Assembly: GCA_944989445.1 (NCBI GenBank)
Contig: CALYLW010000130.1
Coordinates: forward strand, 62,001-126,000
Reading direction: 5' to 3'
DNA: 64,000 bases
Source of the DNA: Ampullaceana balthica
Taxonomy: Eukaryota; Mollusca; Gastropoda; Lymnaeidae
In this document: positions 47,475 to 58,619 of the stretch, one piece after another
How the letters are laid out: each line of letters begins with the position of its first letter
Numbering within the stretch: position 1 is the stretch's first letter
Notes under the pieces: model-generated
The model's input: the letters and a program-made list of their open reading frames with translations, nothing else
What the model was told of the DNA's origin: nothing
Database searches by the model: none
Made by a program: the position numbers and the translations under genes

Positions 47475-47546
47475 AGATTCGTAGTGTACTGGTTATCACG
47501 TCCGCCTCATACTTCGATGGTTCTGGGTTCAGGCCCCAGCGAAAAC
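47475..47546 (+). pseudogene. tRNA-derived sequence (tRNA-Val-like, degenerate)
   Basis: 72 bases with tRNA layout: TAGTGTACTGGTTATCACG matches the D-arm/A-box of animal tRNA-Val, an anticodon-arm region TCCGC CTCATAC TTCGA has a poorly paired stem, and a perfect T-stem CTGGG/CCCAG encloses the 7-base loop TTCAGGC (B-box-like). Only four of seven acceptor pairs form. A T8 run follows at 47551-47558. It looks like a tRNA pseudogene or the head of a tRNA-derived SINE, and is not a working tRNA. Confidence 0.6.
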
Positions 47547-47589
47547 ATTGTTTTTTTTAATTACACGCTTTTATTAACATAAATTAAAC

Positions 47590-49970
47590 CACTTCTGGGG
47601 GTCCCAGAGATCTCAAAAAATTTTAAGACAGATAGATCTTGGATGACAATGCATTGTATCAAAATTTCAGATTGATCGAATGTACCGTATTTAAATTATT
47701 GCATTTTTAGTTTTTCTTTATATAAGCATCGGTACCCGTCTGCTTTGTTGACATCCATGAGTTCACCACGTGAACACATCCCAATGGTATGAAACGTTGG
47801 GCGTGCGCTTATGAGGCGTTTGGTATAAAACAAAATAGAGGTAATAAAACAAACCCGTAAAACCAAAGTTTTTGACTATAAATCCCTTATATATGAGACA
47901 TAACTAACAGTATTGATTATTTTCAAACGCGACAAATATTTACAGACTTAATCTGTCTTAACTCCCATTTGCCTAATAACCCGCGGGGGGGGGGAGAGGG
48001 GAAAGGTCTGGTCACCGATCACTGGACCGAGCTCAGCGTGACACGTAAAATGTAAACAAAAGCACGCCGGTATATCGACCATGTGGCGTCAACGCGCGAA
48101 CTGAGCTGTCACATGAAAAAAACAAAAACAACCCGTGAAATTGTTTTACATACGTCGTATATAGATAAAATAAAAATGCATTAATTTAATTACGTTGCGT
48201 TCAATCGATCCGACATTTTGATACGATGCATTGTTTGGTGCCAAATTTCACCTCGATGGCATCACGGGAAGTGGGTCATTTTTGACTTTTGTTTTTCCGC
48301 CCTTCCAAGACAGAGATGGCGGTGAAATTAATATAAGGAATTTAATAAAATAAACCCGTAAAAACAAAGTTTTTTAGTATAAATAATTTATATATGAGAC
48401 ATAACTAAAAGTATTGATTATGTTCAAACGCGACAAACATTTACAGACTGAATCTGTCTTAACTTACCTTAACTTTATAACCCCTGGGGTGCGGGTGGGA
48501 GAGGGGAAATGTCTGGTCACCAATTGCTGGACAGAGCTCATTTTGACACGTAAAATGTAAACAAAAGCACGCCGGTACATCAGTTTAAAACACGAGATGT
48601 GTTCACCGATGGCTGGCGTGAAGTCAAATGACCCGTAAAATGTAAACAATAGCGACTTCTACATATAGTTTTATATAGATAAACTAAAAATGCATTAATT
48701 TAATTACAGTACGTTCGATCGATCTGAAATTTTGATACGAAGCAATGTTAGGTGATACGGCCCGTGTGACAAATTTCAGCTCGATGAATTTACGGGAAGT
48801 GGGTCATTTTTGACTTTGTTATTCCACCCACCCATGAGATGACGGTGAAGTTAATATAAGGGATTTAATAAAACAAACCCGTAATAAAAAAGACCCGTAA
48901 AACAAAGTTTTTGACTATAAATCCCTTATATATGAGACAGAAACTTAAGTATTGATTAGGTTCCAACGCGACAAACATTTACAGCCTTAAACTGAGTGAA
49001 TTCTACCTGGTTAAAACACGAGATGTGGTCACCGGTCGCTGACGTGAAGTCAAGTAACCCGTGAAATGTAAACAATAGCGACGGCTAAATATAGTTTTAT
49101 ATAGATAAAATAAAAATGCATTAATTTAATTACGGTATGTTCGATTGATCTGAAATTTTGATACGATGCATTGTTAGGTGACACTGGTCCATGTGCCGAA
49201 TTTCAGCTCGATGGCTTTACGGGAAGTGGGTCATTTTTTACTTTTGTTTTTCCGCCCGCCTGACGACGAACGACAGAGACGTCGGTGAAGTTAATATAAG
49301 GGATTTAATTTTAAAAAACTTAAAAACTAAGTTTTTTACTATAAATCCCTTATATATGAGACATAACTAAAAGTATTGATTATGTTCAAACGCGACAAGT
49401 ATTTACATACTGAATCTGTCTTAACTCCCCTTTGCTTTTAACCCGGGGGGGGGGTTGGAGAGGGGAAAGTTCTTGTCACCGATCGCTGGACCGAGCTTAG
49501 CATGACACGTAAAATGTAAACAAATACACGTCGGTACACCTGGTTAAAACACGAGATGTGTTCACCGATGGCTGGTGTGAAGTCAAGTGACCCATAAAAT
49601 ATAAACAATAGCGACCGCTACATATAGTTTAAATAGATAAACTAAAAATGCATTAATTTAATCACTGTATGTTCGATCGATCTGACATTTTAATACGATG
49701 CAATGTTAGGTGACACGAGCCTATGTGTCGAAATTCAGCTCGATGGCATCACGGTAAGTGGGTCATTTTTGACTTTTGTTTTTCTGCCCGACGAAGAACG
49801 TTAGAGAGAGACGCCGGTGAAGTTAATATAAGGGATTTTAAAATGATGTGTGGGTGTCAGACGTGAATGGTAAAGAGTTTTTATTATAAGTTTTAAAAAA
49901 TAGCTGTGAAAACAAATTTTTTGACTATAAATCCCTTATATATAAGACATAACTAAAAGTAGTGATTATG
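47590..49970 (-). repeat. Inverted array of the same 500-bp repeat family (about four units plus partial ends)
   Basis: The reverse complement of the 36429-38427 family. Landmarks ACTATAAATCCCTTATAT and TTAATATAAGGGATTT recur near 47870/48330, 48917/48850, 49330/49295 and 49925/49825, with the core (GAAATTTTGATACGATGCA, AAGTGGGTCATTTTT) in minus orientation. The leftmost piece (47590-47830) is a diverged member also related to 55370-56000: both have AAACCACTTCT..., AGATCT and GACAATGCATTGTATCAAA, and a TTTGGTATAAAA stretch shared with the palindromic MITE. Confidence 0.85.
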
Positions 49971-50006
49971 TTAAAAGCGTGTCCTTTTTAAAAGATTGAA
50001 ATGAAA

Positions 50007-50302
50007 TCAGTTTGTTGTTGACTAATGACATCAGTTTGTTGTAGACTAATGACATCAGTTTGTTGTTGACTAATGACATCAGTTTGTTATTGACTTATTA
50101 CATCAGTTTGTAGTTGACTTATGACATCAGTTTGTTATTGACTTATGACATCAGTTTGTTATTGACTTTTGACATCAGTTTGTTATTGACTTTTGACATC
50201 AGTTTGTTATTGACTTATGACATCAGTTTGTTGTTGACTTATGACATCAGTTTGTTGTTGACTTATGACATCAGTTTGTTGTTGACTTATGACATCAGTT
50301 TG
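50007..50302. repeat. Minisatellite, 24-bp unit, about 12 copies
   Basis: TCAGTTTGTTGTTGACTTAT followed by GACA repeats at 24-bp spacing with variants (GTTATTGAC, CTAATG, CTTTTG). A plus ORF (DISLLLTY repeats) results from the period. Confidence 0.95.
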
Positions 50303-50865
50303 TCAATTTTCTATTTTAAAAAATACATGTCAACAACAATAAAGGTTAATACTACATTCATTCCATATACATTTTTTAAGTGCTAGTCAACATTTGTATC
50401 AGTGAGAAACAAAGAGAAAATTTGACAACCGGTAATTCGTGTTTGGTGAAACATTTATGTGAAAACAATCTATGGAAGTAGGTCTAAACTGTAAGGTTTG
50501 ATAACAAGCTATGGAAGTACGTCTAAATATTGATAGCCAAACTCTGGCAAATCAAGATGAGAACGCGAATCCTGGAAAAAAGTTAAATGATTTATGAACA
50601 AATAAACATTGATCAAAATTCTCTTTAAAATAGGTCTCATTGATGGCAATGATGAGTATTTGTATAAATTGTCATTTCATTTGCATACCTTATTTTAATT
50701 GGAACTATATAAGTCATTTGTATCTTAGAGACCCAGGATAAAGTTTGTATGGCAGTAGTTAGCAATATATAGAGCAATGTCAGTGTAGTTAGCAATATAT
50801 AGAGCAATGTCAGTGGCATTTACAAGCTACAGTCGGCAATTTTAATGAACACCGATCTCCCCAGA
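50303..50865. other. AT-rich spacer
   Basis: Contains a short direct repeat (AGCAATATATAGAGCAATGT, 50760 and 50790). No gene seen. Confidence 0.4.
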
Positions 50866-50866
50866 T

Positions 50867-50946
<80 letters not shown>
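50866..50946. repeat. Compound microsatellite (AC)n(AT)n(GT)n forming a palindrome
   Basis: About 7 AC, then about 20 AT (50879-50920), then 13 GT. AC and GT tracts are complementary and the AT core is self-complementary, so the whole 81 bp can fold into one hairpin or cruciform. Confidence 0.95.
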
Positions 50947-51663
50947 ATTTATAAGGAAATAGAGAGACAGACAGAGAGAGAGGGGGGGATAGAAAAAGGA
51001 GGGCAGAGAATAGTTATGGGAATAACAACATAGTATCTGAAATTGCCTTTTAAATTTTAGAATTCCTTTTTTTAAAAAAAGCTTTTTAATAAATAATCCG
51101 GATTGAATTAAATTATTGCTATAATTTATTATATCTTTTTCTATACTTCTAATGATACAATAACCTTTTGAACAAACATCATTGTGATAGCAATAGGTAA
51201 AACCCAAGCAACAATCACACGGTTAAATGAAATCAAAAACCTAGAAAAAAAAACAACAAAACAAAAAAACAACAACAACCGAAATGTCACGTTTGACTGG
51301 TTACATGGACACGCTCCATTGAGTTTTTGATATCTTCAAGACCTGCTAAAGTTCTGCACAACGAAGTGAAAGCTTCTCTTGAATGGTAGGACTTTTTTTG
51401 CTGTTGTATGACCTGTCCGTTAACTAGAAACAAGTCAAACACACTTCAAGGTGGACAAATTATATTTAAGATAAAATTCAATAAGATCTCATGTGGGCAC
51501 GTTGGTATTTTTTTAAGAACTTATATATGAAATGTAGAATTGTAACTGAATATTGAAAGAGATAATGTAGAATTTCAATATCTATAGTCTTCTGTTTCGA
51601 GAAAATATGTTTTTAGTATTTTGATTTGATTGTCGGAGAAGTTAATCCTTTTAAATTATACAA
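50947..51663. other. Spacer with purine-rich and A-rich simple sequence
   Basis: GAGAGACAGACAGAGAGAGAGG follows the microsatellite closely (about 50960-50985) and an AACAACAACAA stretch lies at 51250-51280. No gene seen. Confidence 0.4.
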
Positions 51664-51786
51664 ATTGACTTTTTTGGGGTCATCTAGCTGTGAATTGACT
51701 TTCTGGGGGTCATCTAGCTGTGAATTGACTTTGTGGGGGTCATCTAGCTGTGAATTATCTTTGTGGGGGTCATCTAGCTGTGAATT
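51664..51786. repeat. Minisatellite, 30-bp unit, 4 copies
   Basis: GGGGGTCATCTAGCTGTGAA followed by TTGACTTTGT, at exact 30-bp spacing. Confidence 0.93.
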
Positions 51787-52110
51787 TGCGCCGACTAAAT
51801 GATCACTGTTGACAAACTTCTTGAGAATCACTGCTTCTCGGATTTAATCCAAACTCTCATCACAGAAGAGTTTCTGAAAGTGTATTTTCCAGCCCCACCC
51901 TTTCGACTAACGGAGAGCTCTTGTTGTGTTGTTCACGTCTGACTGAAGTCTATAAATCGTTCTACCGCGACAATTGAGTTCCCTGGAATTGATCTGAAAT
52001 TGGTTTTCATCACTGGACCTTAAAATTTGACGACGGCCAGTCAACCATGACATAATGTCATTCTCACTTTAATAGTCCTTCTGATGAGAATTGATATATT
52101 TACAAAATTG
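51787..52110. other. Unique spacer
   Basis: Composition more balanced than average; no ORF or motif recognised. Confidence 0.35.
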
Positions 52111-52220
52111 GACTGAGGACTTGTTTGTCCAGTTTAGACTGAGAACTTGTTTGTCCAGTTTAGACTGAGAACGTGTTTGTCCAGTTTAGACTGAGAACGT
52201 GTTTGTCCAGTATAGACTGA
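52111..52220. repeat. Minisatellite, 26-bp unit, 4 copies
   Basis: TTGTTTGTCCAGTTTAGACT followed by GAGAAC. Confidence 0.92.
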
Positions 52221-52387
52221 CTTGCTAAGAGCTGAGTGCATACCAAGCATGACTCCATTCTCTAAGTCTAACAAAGACTTTTGAAACTAAAAGTTCCTGT
52301 CACTAAGTTAGAGATATCTGGAGTTGTTTTTCGTGTGTGTAGTGAAGAACTCTAACAATAATGTTATCGACTTCATTAAACTAACAC

Positions 52388-52465
52388 GGGGGGCATGGTG
52401 GACATGGGGGACATGGGGATTGGGGGGGGGCAGGAGAGGATAGGGGGACATAAAGGACATGGGGG
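52388..52465. repeat. G-rich tract (GGGGGACATGGGG type)
   Basis: Irregular ACATGGGGG repeats with a run of eight or more G; possible G-quadruplex on the plus strand. Confidence 0.75.
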
Positions 52466-52557
52466 CAGTTGAAATATTACGTCTGTATGCAAGTCAATTT
52501 TTCTAATGGTTAGAATAAGTATAACATCTAAATAATAAGAAGAGTTTTAAATTTCGC

Positions 52558-53206
52558 GTCGCAAGTGACACATATATTATTGTAGTTAAATGGCTTACAA
52601 ATATATTATTGTGGTTAATTGGCTTACAAATATATTATTGTAGTTAAATGGCTTACAAATATATTATTGTAGTAAAATGGCTTAGAAATATATTATTGTA
52701 GTTAAATGTCTTACAAATATATTATTGTAGTTAAATGGCTTACACATATATTATTGTAGTTAAATTGCTTACAAATATATTATTGTAGTTAAATGGCTTA
52801 CAAATATATTATTGTAGTTAAATGGCTTACAAATATATTATTGAAGTTAAATGGCTTACAAATATACTATTGAAGTTAAATGGCTTACAAATATATTATT
52901 GAAGTTAAATGGCTTACAAATATATTATTGAAGTTAAATGGCTTACAAATATACTATTGAAGTTAAATGGCTTACAAATATATTATTGAAGTTAAATGGC
53001 TTACAAATATATTATTGTAGTTAAATGGCTTACACATATATTATTGAAGTTAAATGGCTTACAAATATATTATTGTAGTTAAATGGCTTACAAATATATT
53101 ATTGTAGTTAAATGGCTTACAAATATATTATTGAAGTTAAATGGCTTACAAATATATTATTGAAGTTAAATGGCTTACAAATATATTATTGAAGTTAAAT
53201 GGCTTA
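52558..53206. repeat. Minisatellite, 29-bp unit, about 22 copies
   Basis: AAATATATTATTGTAGTTAA followed by ATGGCTTAC. Two variants, TTGTAG and TTGAAG, occur in blocks (left third TTGTAG, then mixed, then TTGAAG). Confidence 0.97.
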
Positions 53207-54071
53207 CTGATTTTGTTTTTTTATTATTATGTAAAATGAAAAGACAAGTCTTTAAAAAAAATATTTTATGTACTAGAAAAAATTAATTTTCAGATATTGT
53301 GAATGAAATTTTACAAGCCTGCCAAGGCTGATTTAAACATAACTATAATAGGGCTGGTTGGTGCACTGTAGCCTATTTTAATTTATTTTAACTTTAAATT
53401 ACTTTTACAGACAAACACATTACTATTGATATTGGAATAGATGACGTCATTGCTACTTTCTTTGTTAACAGTTTGATCTTTAATTTAAGATTGGCCTGTT
53501 TCGTAAAAGTTTTAGATTAACGTTTGACTTTTTAAAATTAATTGAAATAAATGACTTTTTAATTTCTTTATCCTTCTGGCAATGGCAATTTTAAACTTTG
53601 TTTCACAAGTCACAAATTGAAAATAATTTTGTCAAAAGAAACTTTTTAAAAAAAAGGTATCTAAAATTAAAGAAAATCAAAGCTTCTTTTAAAATAAAAA
53701 AATAACTCATAATTTTTTTTTAAAAACAAGTTCCCATTATCAACTAAACCAAAATTTGATTACAAATTAAATTATATTTTTATAACAGTTTGAGAAATTC
53801 ACACATTTAAACATTCACATTTGCATTACAAATGATAATTTCATGTAATTTAAACTTTTGTATTTGTTGCCGATGCACATTTGCATACTTGTTAATTTAA
53901 AGATTACAAAATCTTGTCACACAATTATTCCTATTCACAATGCAACTGTTTTCATTTCAAATCACTTATTTATTATTGCGCACCTTTCACACGAGTACAG
54001 TACTAGGCGTGTTTTAATCAGCCACAGATAGCACACACACTCCAAGTCATAGCTCAATTGACTGTTTGAAA
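53207..54071. other. AT-rich intergenic sequence
   Basis: No gene recognised. Confidence 0.4.
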
Positions 54072-54888
54072 AATGTGCCAAAGTCAAAGTCATCATGTTT
54101 TAAAATGTGCCAAAGTCATCATGTTTTAAAATGTGCCAAAGTCATCATGTTTTAAAATGTGCCAAAGTCATCATGTTTTAAAATGTGCCAAAGTCATCAT
54201 GTTTTAAAATGTGCCAAAGTCATCATGTTTTAAAATGTGCCAAAGTCATCATGTTTTAAAATGTGCCAAAGTCATCATGTTTTAAAATGTACCAAAGTCA
54301 TCATGTTTTAAAATGTGCCAAAGTCATCATGTTTTAAAATGTGCCAAAGTCATCATGTTTTAAAATGTGCCAAAGTCATCATGTTTTAAAATGTGCCAAA
54401 GTCATCATGTTTTAAAATGTGCCAAAGTCATCATGTTTTAAAATGTGCCAAAGTCATCATGTTTTAAAATGTGCCAAAGTCATCATGTTTGAAAATGTGC
54501 CAAAGTCATCATGTTTTAAAATGTGCCAAAGTCATCATGTTTTAAAATGTGCCAAAGTCATCATGTTTTAAAATGTGCCAAAGTCATCATGTTTTAAAAT
54601 GTGCCAAAGTCATCATGTTTTAAAATGTGCCAAAGTCATCATGTTTTAAAATGTGCCAAAGTCATCATGTTTTAAAATGTGCCAAAGTCATCATGTTTTA
54701 AAATGTGCCAAAGTCATCATGTTTTAAAATGTGCCAAAGTCATCATGTTTTAAAATGTGCCAAAGTCATCATGTTTTAAAATGTGCCAAAGTCATCATGT
54801 TTTAAAATGTGCCAAAGTCGTCATGTTTTAAAATGTGCCAAAGTCATCATGTTTTAAAATGTGCCAAAGTCATCATGTTTTAAAATGT
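54072..54888. repeat. Minisatellite, 26-bp unit, about 31 copies, very homogeneous
   Basis: ATGTTTTAAAATGTGCCAAA followed by GTCATC repeats almost without change. I saw only a few variants (ATGTACC near 54288, GTTTGAAAA near 54488, GTCGTC near 54818), so the array is young or strongly homogenised. Confidence 0.97.
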
Positions 54889-55249
54889 CAAGCTCTCAAT
54901 ATCAAGTACATTTTCCCCAGGCCTCTTATTTCCTGACCCGTTGCCAATGGCTACCTTTGATGGCGGGGCACATCAATGGAGATATTGAGTCCACGTACGA
55001 TTAGCCGCCATGCTTTACTGGTCATGAGATGGAAGAGGAGGGATTAGCCATCAGACGATATGACAAGTAGGTTAAACAAACACTTTTCCCTTTAATTTTT
55101 CAATTTGAAAGAAAGACAAAAATTCAAAAACTAAATAAATACCTCAACAGAGGAGTAAGAGTACATATATTTTAACATCAATATTACTCTCAACAAACAA
55201 CTGGCGGACCGAACGGGTCACTCATCACCCAACTGTAAATGGACATAAT
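54889..55249. other. Unique spacer
   Basis: A GC-richer part (54910-55030) with no recognisable ORF, then AT-rich sequence. Confidence 0.35.
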
Positions 55250-55582
55250 AAAAATAGAGGTAAAAAATGATTTTTAAAAACCACGTTTTTATATATAAGT
55301 GTACTAAAAAGAAGAATATAATTTACAACTTATAAGTTCATGTATTTTTATTTGATATGACTAAAAGCGTTGGGCGGGTGTTTGGTATAAAAAAAAATAT
55401 TTATAATTTAGAAAGCAAAAGAGAGATCTATAAGTGAGATAATGAGTGAACTACATAAGTAAAACCTCATAAGCGCCACCCCACGTTTTTAGTCATATTA
55501 AATCAATGTACTTGAACTTATAAGTTTTTAATCCACTTATAAAAACGTGGTTTTTAAAAACCTTTTTTTTAACCTCTATTAA
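55250..55582. mobile_element. Palindromic MITE (foldback element)
   Basis: AATAGAGGT at the left and ACCTCTATT-like sequence at the right (55571-55580) start two arms that match in inverted order: TTTTTAAAAACCACGTTTTT with its complement at 55540-55560, ACTTATAAGTTCA with 55515-55528, and ATATGACTAAAAGCG with 55465-55498. The loop is about 80-100 bp. A half-copy of the same sequence (GCGTTGGGCG... TTTGGTATAAAA) occurs near 47790-47840. Target duplication not resolved. Confidence 0.65.
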
Positions 55583-56060
55583 TTTTATTCTTTTTAGTCT
55601 TAAGTGTATGGTATGGTGAGTTTTGTCGCTTCCTTTTGATTAATGATTATTGAAGTAATTATTATGTTCAATGTAATATGCTTAATTGATTATTGAATTA
55701 TTTATTATGTTCAATATAATACGCTTCGCGCGACAAAAATTTACAAACTGAACGTGAATGAAATCCCTTTGATGTTAAGCACAGGGATGTGGTCATCGAT
55801 GGCTGGGGTGAACTCCGGTGGCACGTGGATGTCAACAATAGCAGACGGGTAAAGATGCTAAATAGAGATAAACTAAAAATGTATTAATTTAATTACGGTA
55901 CATTCGATCGATCTGAAATTTTGATACAATGCATTGTCATCTAAGATCTATCCGTGGTAAAAATTTTGAGATCTCTAGAAGTGGTTTAATATTACGTCGG
56001 AAAATGTGAAATTTTGCGGACAAACAGGAACGCAAGCACGTTAATAAAAACGTTGGTAAA
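55583..56060. repeat. Diverged single member of the 500-bp repeat family
   Basis: CATTCGATCGATCTGAAATT, ACAATGCATTGTCATCTAAG and GAAGTGGTTTAATATTACG parallel 47590-47720 in the opposite sense and the cores of the two large arrays. Confidence 0.65.
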
Positions 56061-56490
56061 AACAACAACCTGAAAGCTGACTATGCCTCAAACATCTGCT
56101 GAAATTTTTGACACGCGAGATTATGGCAGTACAAAGAGTGAGCTGAACATTGTTGACATGCGAGATTATGGCAGTACGAGATTATGGCAGTACGAGATTA
56201 TGGCAGTAATCTCAATAAGTTGGTAAAACTTTTCATGACGTCATCTATTTCGTAAACTAACTTTTAAAATTATTCATAATTCTTCTACATGCAAGTTTTG
56301 ATAGAATTTGTTAAAATTACGAAAAATGTGAATTAAAGTCTGTCTAGTAACCGTTGGTTCACTAAATACATTGGTATTTCAATGTACATAATTGGTTGCA
56401 TTTTGGTGCGGGTGTCTGATAGCCAGATGTATGACGTTATGTCTCAAAGGGATTAACACTTAGATTTCAATGTTGAGACTTGGTGTCAAT
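56061..56490. other. Spacer with a short GAGATTATGGCAGTAC repeat
   Basis: GCGAGATTATGGCAGTAC-type sequence recurs four times at 56120-56210. No gene seen. Confidence 0.5.
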
Positions 56491-56925
56491 GTCTCTGAAC
56501 ATCTCACATTCTGTGTCTTAGCATGTTAGGTGACATCCTTAAGACAGTGCATAAACCAGCTGCCCACTGGTCGTCGAAGGACACTATCTCTCATTCTGTG
56601 TATTAGCATGTTAGGTGACATCCTTAAGACAGTGCATAAACCAGCTGCCCACTGGTCGTCGAAGGACACTATCTCTCATTCTGTGTATTAGCAAATTAGG
56701 TGACATCCTAAAGACAGTGCATAAACCAGCTGCCCACTGGTCGTCGAAGGACACTATCTCTCATTCTGTGTATTAGCAAATTAGGTGACATCCTAAAGAC
56801 AGTGCATAAACCAGCTGCCCACTGGTCGTCGAAGGACACTATCTCTCATTCTGTGTATTAGCAAATTAGTTGACATCCTAAAGACAGTGCATAAACCAGC
56901 TGCCCAATGGTCGTCGAAGGACAGT
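56490..56925. repeat. Tandem repeat, 85-bp unit, 5 copies
   Basis: Units contain CATTCTGTGTATTAGCAT, GGTGACATCCTTAAGACAGT, CATAAACCAGCTGCCCACTG and GTCGTCGAAGGACA. The first copy is more diverged. Middle copies share the variant GCAAATTAG. Confidence 0.93.
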
Positions 56926-57078
56926 CAATGACGGAGCTCTAGCATAAAAACTCTAAACGTACTTATTGAACTCTGTGAACATTGACGTTTTTAAACTATT
57001 TGGTATCTCTCTAAATAACAACTTAATACTTAACACTCCAACAGCAGCGAGTTGGACTGGAAGAAGAGAACTGAAGAC

Positions 57079-57153
57079 ATGCCTAAAAACACGTCCTTCC
57101 TTGTTATCGTTCTAATTCTAGAACATATATCACTGTCCAGGGGTAGATTTATG
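57079..57153 (+). CDS. Probable first coding exon with a signal peptide (gene unknown)
   Basis: ATG at 57079 opens 25 codons: a short polar start (MPKNTS), a hydrophobic core (FLVIVLILEHISL) and a basic SRGRFM end. The exon then meets a consensus donor, ATG|GTAAGT, at 57154. The short N-region, hydrophobic stretch and small residues near 20-22 fit a secretory signal peptide, which is often encoded on its own short exon. Upstream (57020-57078) the sequence is purine-rich and AUG-free, as a short 5' UTR could be. The next exon is not recognised; it may lie beyond the 30-bp array at 58620-62236 or outside the window. Chance occurrence cannot be excluded for a stretch this short. Confidence 0.4.
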
Positions 57154-58619
57154 GTAAGTTAATTTCGTTTGTCTTTCATTTTCACCCATAGCCCTCCGTG
57201 AAAAATTCGAACGACAGGAGAGGCAAATAAGACAGGAAGTCTTATAGGAATAAGATTTTTTTCGTGAAGACCTCCCCATGGGAAATCATTACAAAATGAA
57301 CATCTCCCCTGGATTGATCGACTTCCGGTGGTCAAGAAATGGGGGACTTCCGGAGATTGCCCTCTTATAATATGGAGTCTTATTTCGGACAGGGGTTTTG
57401 GAGTTTTCTTAATTTCTAAGGTGGAAAGTAATCAGAAAAATTCTCTTAAATTCAGTGGTCGTACTTTTTAATCCCTTATATATATGTGTGTATTATTCCG
57501 TAAACCTTTTTGTTTATTGAATATTTTTTATGATTTGTTTTTTCTAAAAAAAATAATTTTAAAGCATGAAGATAACATTAAAAATAAGTTTGTAGTTCTT
57601 TAGTAAATTTGATAAGCATAATTTATTATAGCTCAAGAGCGTTTTTGAAAACTTAGAAATTCAAAGACAACCAAGAATTTCCAATTTCCATTGGCATATC
57701 ACACAAAGAATAATTTTTTATTTGTAAATTTGACAAAAATATAAATGTGACTTTATAAAAATGTTTATGTTTCAACAATTTTTGATTATTACAGTGCATG
57801 CACACTCTGCAAGACATGATCCCTTGGTTAATCTCTTTCGTAATAAGAGCAATGATCTTCAAACTATACGTCTACTTTCAATTCAAAACTAATACTACAA
57901 TTTTTTATTTTTAAAAATAACCATTTTAAGGACGATGTAAACATTCGACAAAACCTATCAATTCCCTGATATACACGACAGCCAATCAAATTGACAGAAA
58001 CACCACCACGTGATCCACTCATCACCTTGGGGTTAGTGATGCGAAAATACGCGGGATTCCGGGCGTACTTAAGTCAGAGATCTACTTATTACGGCCCTTA
58101 GCCACGGTAATTTCCCTTGGCCAAGCTGAGCACTTCAACCTTATAGGATGTTATTACGGGGCGCGGGCCCCAGTAATTCGTGGCAAATCTATCGGCCCGG
58201 GCTATAGCACTCAAATTTCTCCGTGTCATTATTGCGCCCTCTGATTTTTATAAAACCTCAGGTCACCACCGAAAATTGTACACTGAAAGATACGCCCCCC
58301 ACTCCCCCCCCCCGCCTATTCTTATTCCCCTTATTTCTTCAAAGTCTGATCTTTCTTGGTCAATAGCCTGTGAAGGTGCATGTTGTAAGAGGAGTTTGGG
58401 GGCAATAAAAAATTCAAATTTTGTTGCAGTTCATTTCAAATATTGTGTTCCCATTAAGGATTTACACACATGTGTGTGTGTGTATGTGAGGGGTGGGGGC
58501 TTACATTTTCACGCTGTATATTAGGGTTGTTAGATGCAGGAGGTGGCAAATAATTTCCTTAACCTGGTGGTAATTGAAGCGGTTGGAATGGTGGGTGTGG
58601 GAGAAGTTATGAAGAGATT
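57154..58619. other. Sequence after the candidate signal-peptide exon
   Basis: Mostly AT-rich. A GC-richer block at 57960-58190 contains GGGGCGCGGGCCCC, and a CA/TG microsatellite lies near 58467-58486. The ORF at 58180-58524 has no domain and ends in the microsatellite. No exon is supported. Confidence 0.4.

Noticed and set aside
47475..47546. Functional tRNA gene
   Set aside because: Acceptor stem pairs at only 4 of 7 positions and the anticodon stem is mispaired; kept as a tRNA-derived pseudogene.
50114..50386. 90-aa ORF with DISLLLTY repeats resembling a membrane protein
   Set aside because: Eight repeats of a 24-bp minisatellite; the hydrophobicity comes from the unit.
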